From: Bryobacterales bacterium
Lineage (GTDB): Bacteria; Acidobacteriota; Terriglobia; Bryobacterales; UBA6623
Assembly: GCA_022824585.1 (NCBI GenBank)
Contig: JAJDZN010000102.1
Span: 1-36,438, forward strand
DNA length: 36,438 bases
Direction of reading: 5' to 3'
This document shows, one piece after another, positions 8,297 to 16,763 of this stretch; the first letter of the stretch is position 1; every line of letters begins with the position of its first letter. The notes beneath the pieces were generated by a model. It ran no database searches and was not told the origin of the DNA. It saw only the letters and a program-made list of their open reading frames with translations. The translations under genes were made by a program, and so were the position numbers.

Positions 8297-9757
8297 TCAA
8301 CCGCCCTGGAAGCAATACAGCGCCGCCGCGGTGCGGACGTACATGCGCCTCCCGTCGAGGGCCGGCGTAGCGTAGACGGGCTCTTCGAAGTCGTGCTGCG
8401 AAAGCGGTTTCCAATCACGGCCGGCTTCGATTACCGTTGCTCTGCCCGGCTCGCTGAACAAGTAGACGCGACCGTCGGCCCCAATCGGTGATGCGTAGTA
8501 CTTGTCGTACGCTTGCGGAAGCCGCCCTTGCGTCGCGACTCGCCCGGTCTCGGGCTCGAGAACCGAGAGAATCCCGCCGTCCTTCACGAGGTACAGCAAG
8601 CCTTTGTAGAGCAACGGTGACGGGACGTTCGGCAGAAACTTCTCGAGACGCCAGAGCAGGGCCGGCGTGTCGGTCAGATCGCCGCGGCCCTCGCCCGGCT
8701 CGATGGCGACCAGCGCGTTGGAGGCAGTGCGCTTGGCGACCTCGAAATCCCAATCGCGGCGGTCTAGAAAGCCGTCGGAGTTCAGATCAATGATCTCGAA
8801 GCGGCTCTTGGGCTCGACTGCGAGAAGCTCGGGCTCGGAGATCCTGCGGTCTGAGTCCTGGTCGGCTGCGGCGAGCATGGCGGGGAAGTCGGGAACATCC
8901 TCGTAACGCCCGCCGCCGGCCCCTTCCCAGGAGTTGACGAAGATGCGGCCGCCGGCGACGATCGGCGTCGACTTGGGCTGCCATGACAGGCCACGAACCC
9001 ACCAGAGCTTTTCACCGGTCTTCTGATCGTAGGAAGCAACGCTGTATGCCCCCGGGACAATGATCTGGGCTGGGCCGGAGGAGGGCTCGAAAACCGCCGG
9101 AGTGGAATACGAGCGGGTCGATTCGGGACGTGCAGTCCTCCAAAGCCGCTCGCCTGTGTCCTTGAAGACCGAGAGCAGATATGAATCCGTATCCTGGTCA
9201 GCGAGCAAGATCAGGCTGTCGCCGACGATGACAGGAGACGTGCCGTGGCCGTTTGCATTGTTGAAGGGCCCAAGCGGAAGGCGCCAGCGCTCTCGCCCGG
9301 ACCGGTCGTAGGAAAGCAGCCCGAAGTCCCCGAAGAACACATACACGTTTCCTTCAGCGTCGACCGCCGGGCTCGGGGAGGCCGGCGAGTTCGTTGGCTG
9401 GTAGCGTTCCATCCTCGGTCGCGGAGCCTTCTGGCGCCACAGCGTCGCTCCCGACTTCTTGTCGATCGCATAGGTCCACAACACGCCGCCGGCATCCACG
9501 ACTTTCTGGCGGCCCGCGTCCGTGCGGGCGCCCCCCTCGGCGGCCGTGAGGTAGATCCGGTCGCCGTGGAGGACGGGGGAGGAGTGGCCCGGCGGGAGCG
9601 GAGAGCGCCAAACCAGAGCGCCCGGCGCGGAGAAATCGGCTGGCGGGCGGGCTGTTGCCGAAACGCCGTCTCCGTTGGCCCCGCGAAATCGGTTCCACTC
9701 TTCGGCCGAAGCCGCAGTAGCCGTCACGCAGAGGACGAGCCGAAGCAGAGTGCGCAC
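8297..9757 (-). CDS. secreted PQQ-like beta-propeller protein with inserted EF-hand pair
   Basis: From the GTG at 9757 the product has 486 residues; a GTG at 9766 would add three. It begins with a signal peptide (RTLLRLVLCVTATAASA). The body has PQQ-like propeller repeats (D-x-x-x-G-x-x-L-W: DKKSGATLW, FKDTGERLW, DQKTGEKLW), often annotated as outer membrane assembly BamB-like or quinoprotein-like. Around residues 298-335 there are two calcium loops (DQDSDRRIS and DLNSDGFLD) inserted between blades. No Trp-docking or vicinal Cys pair of true quinoprotein dehydrogenases is visible, so an enzymatic PQQ role is doubtful; calcium-stabilised binding is more likely. It faces the sulfatase gene tail to tail, with 36 bases between. 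Confidence 0.85.
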   Translation of the reverse strand: MRTLLRLVLCVTATAASAEEWNRFRGANGDGVSATARPPADFSAPGALVWRSPLPPGHSSPVLHGDRIYLTAAEGGARTDAGRQKVVDAGGVLWTYAIDKKSGATLWRQKAPRPRMERYQPTNSPASPSPAVDAEGNVYVFFGDFGLLSYDRSGRERWRLPLGPFNNANGHGTSPVIVGDSLILLADQDTDSYLLSVFKDTGERLWRTARPESTRSYSTPAVFEPSSGPAQIIVPGAYSVASYDQKTGEKLWWVRGLSWQPKSTPIVAGGRIFVNSWEGAGGGRYEDVPDFPAMLAAADQDSDRRISEPELLAVEPKSRFEIIDLNSDGFLDRRDWDFEVAKRTASNALVAIEPGEGRGDLTDTPALLWRLEKFLPNVPSPLLYKGLLYLVKDGGILSVLEPETGRVATQGRLPQAYDKYYASPIGADGRVYLFSEPGRATVIEAGRDWKPLSQHDFEEPVYATPALDGRRMYVRTAAALYCFQGG

Positions 9758-9764
9758 TGCAAAC

Positions 9765-9770
9765 ACTATA
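9765..9770 (-). promoter_or_regulatory. -10-like box for the minus-strand propeller gene
   Basis: On the minus strand TATAGT is followed by seven bases (GTTTGCA) and then GTG at 9757. No ribosome binding site fits in this gap. If the box is used, transcription would begin at about the GTG itself, so the message would be leaderless. This placement was used to choose the GTG at 9757 over the GTG at 9766, which overlaps the box. Confidence 0.4.
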
Positions 9771-10140
9771 GGCTCAAGCAGGTAGATTGTGCCTACTACC
9801 TTTCATGCTGGCCGTGGGCCAGGCGGTGGCCTGAGCGGGCCGCCGGGTCTGGCTGACCAGTCCCACCAAAGACCTGGAGCGGTCGGGCAGGCTTCCGCCA
9901 GAGCTGCAAATGGTGTCTTTGCGGGAAGGGATGCACGGGGGAAAGCCCATCGGCGACGATCTATTCCGGTCCTCGCAAGCCTCGCGAGCACCGGAAAATA
10001 CCTCGAAAAATCGTGGTATCCCCAAACCCTACATCCTGTACCTTTGAAGTCGCCAACACCCAAATCTACCATTCGGGCACTCACGTCTGTAGTTCCCTAA
10101 ATTATTGTTTGACAAGCACCTAGAGACCCTGCGCTGCCGA
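9771..10140 (+). other. 370-base divergent intergenic region with one hairpin
   Basis: No convincing gene lies between the two diverging genes. The clearest structure is a hairpin at 9964-9996: TTCCGGT and ACCGGAA form the lower stem, a C-C mismatch follows, and CTCGC pairs with GCGAG above it around a seven-base loop. It is followed by AAAATA rather than a T-run on the plus strand, so it is not a standard terminator. A TTGACA at 10109-10114 is too far (26 bases) from TATAAT at 10141 to be its normal partner. No known riboswitch was recognised. Confidence 0.35.
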
Positions 10141-10146
10141 TATAAT
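10141..10146 (+). promoter_or_regulatory. consensus -10 box six bases before a GTG start
   Basis: A perfect TATAAT is followed by CGTCGC and then the GTG at 10153. No Shine-Dalgarno fits. The box supports GTG 10153 as the start, because an upstream ATG at 10105 in the same frame would lie before the promoter. No good -35 box is seen at the usual distance. Confidence 0.5.
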
Positions 10147-10152
10147 CGTCGC

Positions 10153-12624
10153 GTGAAACGCACTGCGGCGGCATTCCTCCTCTTGCTGGTAATGGTCCTT
10201 GCCAGTTGCGGCGAACCGCCTGCGGAGATGCCGGAAGTGCCGGCAGCCGATCTGCCACCCGCCGAGGTCGCCGGCGAAATAGAATCCGCGCGTGTCTCGC
10301 CTACCGACCAGACCGCCGACTGGCCGGCCTTGGCCGCAGCCGCCGATGGCAGCCTGTGGATGGCGTATGTGGAATGGAACGGCAGCGACGCCGACACAGT
10401 CGTAGTCCGCCGCAGAAGCCCGGAAGGCACCTGGGGCGGGCCGATCGTGCTCAGCGACGGCAACTGGGACCACTACCTGCCAGCCATCGTGGCTGTGCCG
10501 GGCGGGGCAATGGCCTTTTGGTCGGGCCGCAACGAGGGCGCTTTCCAACTCTACGGAGCCAGTGTCAGCGACTACTCGGAAGTCGGCAAGATAGAGACCG
10601 TCGCCGAGTCCCCTCACTCGGACTTCCATGTCCGCGCGGCAGCCAGCCCGGACGGGGACGTCACCGTCACTTGGCAGTCGTTCCGCGACCTGCAGTCCGA
10701 TGTCTACGCCCGACGCCGAACCGCCGGCGGCTGGGGGCCCGAGGTTCGCGTGTCGCCGTCCGATGCCAGCGACTGGGAACCCTCGGTCGCGCTGGATTCG
10801 ACGGGCCGGGCCTGGATCTCCTGGGACAGCTATCACGCCGGCAACTATGACGTGTTCCTCGCGTCTTTCGACGGCCAGAGCGCGGGCGAGCCGATCGCGA
10901 TCACTTCCGATCCTAGGGCCGAGTTCCATTCGAGCGTCGCGGTGGACGCGGCAGATCGGGCGTGGATCGCTTTCGACACCGCCCGCAAGAATTGGGGCAA
11001 GGACTACTCCGAGTCCAGTGCAGCCGAGGGCAGCGAAGGACTGCACGCGCGCAGGGGCCTGGGGCTTCGGGTGTATTCCAATGGCCGCGTCTTCGAGCCG
11101 GTTTCGCAGATCGCCGACGTCCTGACCGGCAGGATGTCCCGCTATGCGGAACTGCCTACGGTGCGCTTTGATGGAGGCGGCTCAGCTTGGGTCGTGTTCC
11201 GACACTGGACGATTCGGAAACCTCACGAGATGTTCCACGTGTACGCCACGCGCTTGGGCGCGGACGGCTGGACGATGCCCGTGATGCTCTCCAACAGCTC
11301 GGGGCGCAACACGCAGAGAACGGCAGTCGCAGCCGGCCCGGATGGATCGCTGCAGCTGGCCTTCGCGAGCGACCTGCGCTCCCCGGAGAACCTGCCGAAG
11401 GACCAACTTCACGCCCTGCATTACAACGTCTTCGCGGCCGCCTTGGAGTCTGTTGAATCTGTCGAGCCGGAACTCGCAGAAGTTGTGGTGACGCAACCCC
11501 GCGCCGGTTTCGAACCGCGCCAGCGGGAGACCATGTCTGCCGGAGGCAAGACCTACTCGCTCCTGCTTGGCGATTGCCACAGGCACACAGACGTGCGCGG
11601 CCATAGCGCGCGCGACGGCTCGATCGAGGACACCTACCGCTACGCGATAGACGCGGCCAAGATGGACTTTGTCGGTCCGAGCGACCACAACGAAATTCTG
11701 GGCGGGCGCTGGCCGGATTCCCTGCGGGACTACCAATGGTGGTACGCGCAGAAGATGGTCGACCTTTACACCCATGCCCCGAAGTTCTGGGGGATCTACA
11801 CCTATGAGCACTCGATGAACCGTCCCGGAGGCCACCGCAACGTCCTCTACCTCAAGCGCGGCGGTCCGCTGCGGCCGATTGATCGCGCAAAGGGCCTCGA
11901 GGCGCCGGATAACCTGCCTCCGGTGATGTGGAAGTGGATGGAGGACAACGCCCTGAGCCAAGCCGGCCAAAAGGTCGTGGTAGTGCCGCACACGTTCGCT
12001 GCCGGCCCGCTGGCTGATTGGAACTGGGAGCCGGCGCCGTTTGACTGCCTGCTCGAGATCTATCAGGGCTCGCGCGGCAGCTACGAGATGTTCCAGGCTC
12101 CCGAGGGAGAGAAGCGCGGCGGCACTCAGGTGGACGAGCCGGGGCACTTTGCCCAAGACGCGCTCAACAAGGGACACCGCTACGGATTTGTCTCCTACAG
12201 CGACCACGGCTCGACGCACAACTCATGGGCCGCGATTTGGGCGGAAGCGCCGACGCGGGACGCGCTGTTCGACGCCATGCTGGCGCGCCGGACGTTCGCC
12301 GCGAGCGACGAGATCTACGTCAAGGCATCAGCAGCCGGGCACATGGTCGGAGAAGAATTCCAAGCCTCCGCATCGGACCCGCCGGAAATCCGGATCGAGA
12401 TCGAAGCTCAAGACGAGATCCTGCGCGTGGATGTTGTCAAGAACGGCGAGTACGTGTTCACTCATAGCCCGGGCGGCCGAAAGGCCGAGCTGACGTACAA
12501 GGATTCCGAGGCTACGCCAGGCGAATCGTACTACTACGTGCGCGTCTTCCAGCGCGACACCGACAAGCCCGATGGCGACCCGGAGATCGCTTGGACTTCG
12601 CCCTTCTTCATCGACTACGAGTAG
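10153..12624 (+). CDS. lipoprotein with N-terminal beta-propeller and C-terminal PHP-type metallohydrolase (CehA/McbA or DUF3604-like)
   Basis: An 823-residue protein. The GTG start gives a classic lipoprotein signal (KRTAAAFLLLLVMVLASC, lipid-bearing Cys19). Residues about 45-430 contain repeated DWPALAAA, DWEPSVALDS, EFHSSVAVDA and TQRTAVAAGP motifs, each followed by a D-G-S/R-x-W strand, as in BNR/sialidase-like propellers. Residues about 465-740 form a PHP-type metal site: GDCHRHTD (His476, His478), the SDHNE segment (Asp511, His512), a VPHTF His and a late SYSDHGSTHNSW. A beta-sandwich tail follows. The PHP part predicts a hydrolase of phosphoester, carbamate or similar bonds at the cell surface. 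The exact reaction is unknown. The propeller may bind substrate or partners. It faces the second sulfatase gene tail to tail. Confidence 0.82.
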   Translation: MKRTAAAFLLLLVMVLASCGEPPAEMPEVPAADLPPAEVAGEIESARVSPTDQTADWPALAAAADGSLWMAYVEWNGSDADTVVVRRRSPEGTWGGPIVLSDGNWDHYLPAIVAVPGGAMAFWSGRNEGAFQLYGASVSDYSEVGKIETVAESPHSDFHVRAAASPDGDVTVTWQSFRDLQSDVYARRRTAGGWGPEVRVSPSDASDWEPSVALDSTGRAWISWDSYHAGNYDVFLASFDGQSAGEPIAITSDPRAEFHSSVAVDAADRAWIAFDTARKNWGKDYSESSAAEGSEGLHARRGLGLRVYSNGRVFEPVSQIADVLTGRMSRYAELPTVRFDGGGSAWVVFRHWTIRKPHEMFHVYATRLGADGWTMPVMLSNSSGRNTQRTAVAAGPDGSLQLAFASDLRSPENLPKDQLHALHYNVFAAALESVESVEPELAEVVVTQPRAGFEPRQRETMSAGGKTYSLLLGDCHRHTDVRGHSARDGSIEDTYRYAIDAAKMDFVGPSDHNEILGGRWPDSLRDYQWWYAQKMVDLYTHAPKFWGIYTYEHSMNRPGGHRNVLYLKRGGPLRPIDRAKGLEAPDNLPPVMWKWMEDNALSQAGQKVVVVPHTFAAGPLADWNWEPAPFDCLLEIYQGSRGSYEMFQAPEGEKRGGTQVDEPGHFAQDALNKGHRYGFVSYSDHGSTHNSWAAIWAEAPTRDALFDAMLARRTFAASDEIYVKASAAGHMVGEEFQASASDPPEIRIEIEAQDEILRVDVVKNGEYVFTHSPGGRKAELTYKDSEATPGESYYYVRVFQRDTDKPDGDPEIAWTSPFFIDYE

Positions 12625-12654
12625 CTTCCGCCGGCACACCGACGAATCGCTGCC

Positions 12655-14043
12655 TCAATTGGAGGTGAGCGTCACCGACATATCCACCATTCCCGGCGGA
12701 CGCTGGTTCTTGCCAGCCCGCTTGCCGTCGCCTAGGTCTCGCCGGGCCACTTCGGCCAAGGCCTGCAAGCGTTCGACCACTTGTGGGAACTTCTCAGCGA
12801 CGTTGCGCTCCTCTCCTATATCGGTCTCCAGATCGTAGAGCTCGAGCACGGGGTTGGATTCATAGTCGGGATAGCGCCCGCCCTTCCTAGCGACATGCAA
12901 TTTCCACCTTCCACTGCGGACACCGTTGAGATGAGACATGAAGTAGTAGTAATACGCAACGTGCGGCGACGGTTCAGGCTGGTCGTCAAGTAGCAGAGTG
13001 CGGATGTCTTTGCCGTCGATCACCCGGTCTGGCGGCACGGACGCGCCGGCCAGCGCAGCGAAGGTCGGCAGGATGTCTACCGATATCGCGACTTCATCGG
13101 TTGTCGTTCCCGCAGGCACGCGGCCCGGCCAACGGACCACGAAACAGACGCGGTGACCGCCTTCCCAGGTTGTCCCCTTGCCGCCGCGCAGCGGGGCGTT
13201 GCTGGCCCCGTGCTGCACGGCACCGCCGTTATCCGACGTGAACACGACCATCGTGTTGTCGTCGATTCCGAGTTCGTCGAGCTTTGCGAGAATCTGCCCG
13301 GTCGACCAGTCGATCTCTTCCACAGAATCGCCCCAAGCGCCGTTCTTCGACTTGCCCGCGAATCGCTCGGAGGAATACTGCGGCCAGTGCGGCATGGTGT
13401 GCGGCAGATATAGGAAGAACGGGCCTTCCTTGTTTTCCTCGATGAACTCCAAGGCCTCTTCGGTGTAGCGCTTGGTGATCAATCTCTGGTCGGGCTCCTC
13501 CTCGATCACCTCTTCTCCGCGCAGCAGCGGGAGCGGGGGGTAACGGTAAGGCTGCTTTCGGGAATCATGCCCCATGTCATTGGAATACGGTATTCCGAAG
13601 TACGAGTCGAACCCATGTCGGGTCGGCAGGAACGGAAGCTGGTCGCCCAAATGCCACTTGCCCACGCAGGCCGTCTTGTAGCCCACTGCCTTCAATGTCT
13701 CGGCCAAGGTGATCTCGTCGGGATTGAGGCCCTCTTGGTTGCCTGGAAACAACACCCACTGCCCCTTCTCGCTTTCATCTAGGCCGACGCGCCGGGGGTA
13801 GCTGCCGGTCATCAGCGAACTGCGCGAGGGGGTGCAGACCGGCGCGGTCACATAGAAGCTGGTGAGCTTGCGTCCTTCGGCCGCCATCTTGTCCAGATTG
13901 GGGGTGCGGTGCAGCTTGGAGCCGAACGGCCCGATATCGGCGTAGCCAAGGTCATCGACGAAGATCACGATGAAGTTCGGCGTGTCCGCGGCGCTGACAA
14001 CCACCGAACTGCAGAGCGCGAGGGCGAGGGCGAACTTGGACAT
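12655..14043 (-). CDS. secreted type I sulfatase (second copy type)
   Basis: From the ATG at 14043 the product has 462 residues, with a signal peptide (SKFALALALCSSVVVSAA). The metal motif is IFVDDLGYADIG (Asp30, Asp31). The formylglycine signature CTPSR is at 70-74, followed by SSLMTGSYP. GKWHLGD, the TSDNGGA metal block and GGKGTTWEGGHRV complete the family pattern. It is clearly diverged from the sulfatase at 6851, so the two probably cleave different sulfate esters. The frame is open up to 14229 and the extra part encodes a hydrophobic helix, but that stretch overlaps the preceding metalloprotease gene, and the internal ATG directly precedes a proper signal peptide. It lies downstream of the metalloprotease gene on the same strand. 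Confidence 0.92.
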   Translation of the reverse strand: MSKFALALALCSSVVVSAADTPNFIVIFVDDLGYADIGPFGSKLHRTPNLDKMAAEGRKLTSFYVTAPVCTPSRSSLMTGSYPRRVGLDESEKGQWVLFPGNQEGLNPDEITLAETLKAVGYKTACVGKWHLGDQLPFLPTRHGFDSYFGIPYSNDMGHDSRKQPYRYPPLPLLRGEEVIEEEPDQRLITKRYTEEALEFIEENKEGPFFLYLPHTMPHWPQYSSERFAGKSKNGAWGDSVEEIDWSTGQILAKLDELGIDDNTMVVFTSDNGGAVQHGASNAPLRGGKGTTWEGGHRVCFVVRWPGRVPAGTTTDEVAISVDILPTFAALAGASVPPDRVIDGKDIRTLLLDDQPEPSPHVAYYYYFMSHLNGVRSGRWKLHVARKGGRYPDYESNPVLELYDLETDIGEERNVAEKFPQVVERLQALAEVARRDLGDGKRAGKNQRPPGMVDMSVTLTSN

Positions 14044-14174
14044 CCGGATGCTCAATCGAGCTTGGCGTCGGTCCGAAAGACCGACGGGTTGCTCACTCGC
14101 CTGCCCAGTAGCACGGGCCCGGCAACGCAGGCCAACATACCACAGCAAGCCGGTCGCTAGCACCAGACTGATGC

Positions 14175-16676
14175 TCAGAATCCCGACCGCCATTCCCAAG
14201 AGCAATCCTGGGGCGCCCCGCGCAGCCACTCCAGCGCCGGGGTGCCGATCGGGCTGCCCGGAGGCGCCGCAGGCATGGGCGCGGCCGGACTCGGAATGGG
14301 TCGACCCGGTCGCTCGAGAAAGCGTTCGATCTCGCGCCGCAGCAATCGATTGTGGGTATCGCCGCCGCGCGGCAAGAGTCGAGGGCGGATGCGCTCCAAC
14401 GCCTCCGTCGCGTGGGTGCGCACCTCCGCCATCGGAGCGGCCTCGCCGAGTCCCATCAGCCGTTCGACGACGACCCGCTGCACGGCCCGCCGGACCGCGT
14501 ACGCATATGCGGATTCGCCGGGCCAGTCGAAGACACTCTCCACCAGCGCTTCCAGCACCTCCCTCAGGTCCGGCAGGGTGGGGTCGAGCATTGCCTGCTC
14601 GACCAGCCGGGCGGCCCGGGACGGGACCAGCATCTGCGTGACCGTCAGGTCGGCCGCGACGATTGCAGGCGTCAGGGCATCGAATGCCGGACCGGTGCGG
14701 CGGGGGAACAACTCCCGGTGTGGGCCGTGCCCCGGTGGCCGCGGCGGAATCTGCTCCAGCACGCTTTCAGGCAGGGTCAGCTCGGCCGGATCGAGCGTCC
14801 GTAGCAGCGCCGCCAGCGCCGCTCGCTGCTGGTCACCCGGCACTGGCGTCACCGGCTCGCGGCCGTCGCCCCGCATTGCATAGACGTAGTCCAAGCCTCC
14901 GAGCGCAGATGCCGCGGCGTCTATCTGGTAGCGGTGATGGAGGTAGAGCGGCACGAGTGCTTCCTCCAGCGTCGCCAGCGGGCGTCCGGCGGGAATCGCG
15001 CTCTCGCCGAAGCGGTTGAGGGCGATGCGGCGCACTTGCAGCATCCGCTCGAGCTCGCGGGCGGGATCGGTGCCGTTAGCCCATTGGTGGACCCGCGGGT
15101 GAGCGGTCGTGTCCTGGTTCGTCAGGTAGCGCAGGTCCTCGCCCCACGCCTCGTCGAGCAGCCGCTGTAGCGCGAGCGCCGTGTCGGTCCCGTCCGGATA
15201 GTCTTGGTAACCATAGGCAATGGCCACCTCGTCCCATTCCCCGATGCCGACGTCGTAGGCGTCCGACAGGTCGATCCGCGCGTCCGGTCCCAGCTTCACA
15301 AGCGGGTGCGGGTAGTCCATGACCGAGATGCGCCCCTGGCGGCTCGCGTAGTAGTTGTGTCCGAGGCCCAGAGTGTGCCCCACCTCGTGCGCGGACAACT
15401 GGCGGATCCGTGCCAGCGCCAGCTCTGCCAGCTGGGGCACTTCTTCGTCACCGCGGAGATAGGGCGAAAGCAGCCCCTCGGCGATGAGGTAGTCCTGCCG
15501 GACGCGCAGGGAACCGAGCGTGACGTGCCCCTTGATAATCTCGCCGGTGCGGGGGTCGGTCACCGAGCTGCCGTAGCTCCAACCCCGTGTGGACCGGTGC
15601 ACCCACTGGATGACGTTGTAGCGCACGTCGAGCGGATCGGCTCCCTCGGGCATCAGTTCGACCCGGAACGAATCCCGGTAGCCGGCCGCCTCGAACGCCT
15701 GGTTCCACCAGCGCGCGCCGTCGAGCAGCGCGGAGCGGACCGGCTCTGGTGTGCCCCGGTCCAGGTAGTAGACGATCGGTTCGACCGCCTCGCTGACGGG
15801 GGCTGACGGGTCGCGTTTCTCAAGGCGGTGCCGGCGCAGGTAGCGGCGGGTCATCGGCTCGCCCAGCGGCGCGGCGTAGTCGACGTAGGAGACGGCACCG
15901 TAGCCAGCACGCGGGTCGTAGGGACGCGGCGTGTAGCCGTCGTCCGGCAGCTCGATGAGCGCCTGGCGCTGGCGCACGGTGACCGCCTCGGAACTCGGGG
16001 CGACAGCCTCGATCGACCCGCGGCCGAAGCCGGGTCCGTCTCCGCGACTGTCGCGCGCGAAGGTCAGCATAGCCTCCATCTCGGTGTTCCGCGGAAACCC
16101 CTTGGTACGCGGGAGGTATACGGCGCTGCGTTCCCGGTCGAGCTGGTACGTTCCCGGCAGCCTGTCGGCGACGCCGTGGACATCGCGCAACAGGAACGGC
16201 GTGGCGTCGACGAGGAAGCGCTCGCCCGTGCGGGCCGCTGCCGTGAACCCGAACAGGACGGATGTGGCGAAGGCGTCTTCCACCGCACGCCGCTCGTCCG
16301 GGTTGGTGGTCGTGGCACGGTAGGCGTGGTTCGGTTGGACCATCAGGATCTTGCGGCCGATCCGCTCGAATCGCACGATGCGCGTACCGCCGAGCTGGCC
16401 ACGATCGAGCCCGATATCGTTCGAACCCACCCCGGCCGCCAGCGCGTTGACATACAGCACCTCGACGCCGAGACGGCTGATTTCCAGCCAGAGCGTGCCG
16501 GCGTCATCGTCCCAGTAGAGCGGGAAGGAGCCGTCGAGACGCTCAAAGCCGGCCGTGTGCGACTCGATCGTCGGAAGGGCGGCGTCGCCCTGCGCGCGGG
16601 CCGGCACCGGGAGGCCGAGCGCACTCGCAAGTATCATGACTGACACCGTCAGCAACGCTGCCTGCGCTTTCGTCAT
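14175..16676 (-). CDS. secreted zinc-dependent metalloprotease (DUF5117/DUF4953 type)
   Basis: An 833-residue protein with a signal peptide (residues 1 to about 28, ending ARAQ). It carries the extended zinc motif HEVGHTLGLGH with His430, Glu431, His434 and His440, and a Met-turn-like SVMDYP downstream, as in metzincins. The front half (about residues 30-330) fits DUF5117/DUF5118, and the part around and after the zinc site fits DUF4953. Proteins of this build are common and often duplicated in Bacteroidota, Gemmatimonadota and Acidobacteriota; the substrates are not known. AAGGAGAG about five bases before the ATG is a good ribosome binding site. The family normally ends near the SPIGTPALEWL stretch, and the last 15 or so residues (GAPQDCSWEWRSGF) look like an extension that overlaps the open frame of the sulfatase. 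Confidence 0.88.
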   Translation of the reverse strand: MTKAQAALLTVSVMILASALGLPVPARAQGDAALPTIESHTAGFERLDGSFPLYWDDDAGTLWLEISRLGVEVLYVNALAAGVGSNDIGLDRGQLGGTRIVRFERIGRKILMVQPNHAYRATTTNPDERRAVEDAFATSVLFGFTAAARTGERFLVDATPFLLRDVHGVADRLPGTYQLDRERSAVYLPRTKGFPRNTEMEAMLTFARDSRGDGPGFGRGSIEAVAPSSEAVTVRQRQALIELPDDGYTPRPYDPRAGYGAVSYVDYAAPLGEPMTRRYLRRHRLEKRDPSAPVSEAVEPIVYYLDRGTPEPVRSALLDGARWWNQAFEAAGYRDSFRVELMPEGADPLDVRYNVIQWVHRSTRGWSYGSSVTDPRTGEIIKGHVTLGSLRVRQDYLIAEGLLSPYLRGDEEVPQLAELALARIRQLSAHEVGHTLGLGHNYYASRQGRISVMDYPHPLVKLGPDARIDLSDAYDVGIGEWDEVAIAYGYQDYPDGTDTALALQRLLDEAWGEDLRYLTNQDTTAHPRVHQWANGTDPARELERMLQVRRIALNRFGESAIPAGRPLATLEEALVPLYLHHRYQIDAAASALGGLDYVYAMRGDGREPVTPVPGDQQRAALAALLRTLDPAELTLPESVLEQIPPRPPGHGPHRELFPRRTGPAFDALTPAIVAADLTVTQMLVPSRAARLVEQAMLDPTLPDLREVLEALVESVFDWPGESAYAYAVRRAVQRVVVERLMGLGEAAPMAEVRTHATEALERIRPRLLPRGGDTHNRLLRREIERFLERPGRPIPSPAAPMPAAPPGSPIGTPALEWLRGAPQDCSWEWRSGF

Positions 16677-16704
16677 CCGTCTCTCCTTGCGCGGACTCGG
16701 CTAC

Positions 16705-16710
16705 TGTTTA
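16705..16710 (-). promoter_or_regulatory. possible -10 box for the metalloprotease gene
   Basis: On the minus strand GGGTAAACAG lies about 30 bases before the ATG at 16676, with a good ribosome binding site between them. A very similar GGGTAAACTG followed by C-x-A-C-C-G-A-G occurs upstream of the DUF6152 gene at 35341. TAAACA/TAAACT would serve as the -10. This is a weak call. Confidence 0.25.
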
Positions 16711-16763
16711 CCCCACGCGGGTGGCCTTAGACCGCCGACTCCATCCTACATTTTGTCCCCGTT

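Noticed and set aside
9964-9996. Hairpin considered as a rho-independent terminator
   Set aside because: It is followed by A residues, not T, and lies in a divergent gap where no gene ends.
10109-10146. TTGACA and TATAAT considered as one standard promoter
   Set aside because: The 26-base spacing is too long for the usual sigma-70 arrangement, so only the TATAAT is kept.
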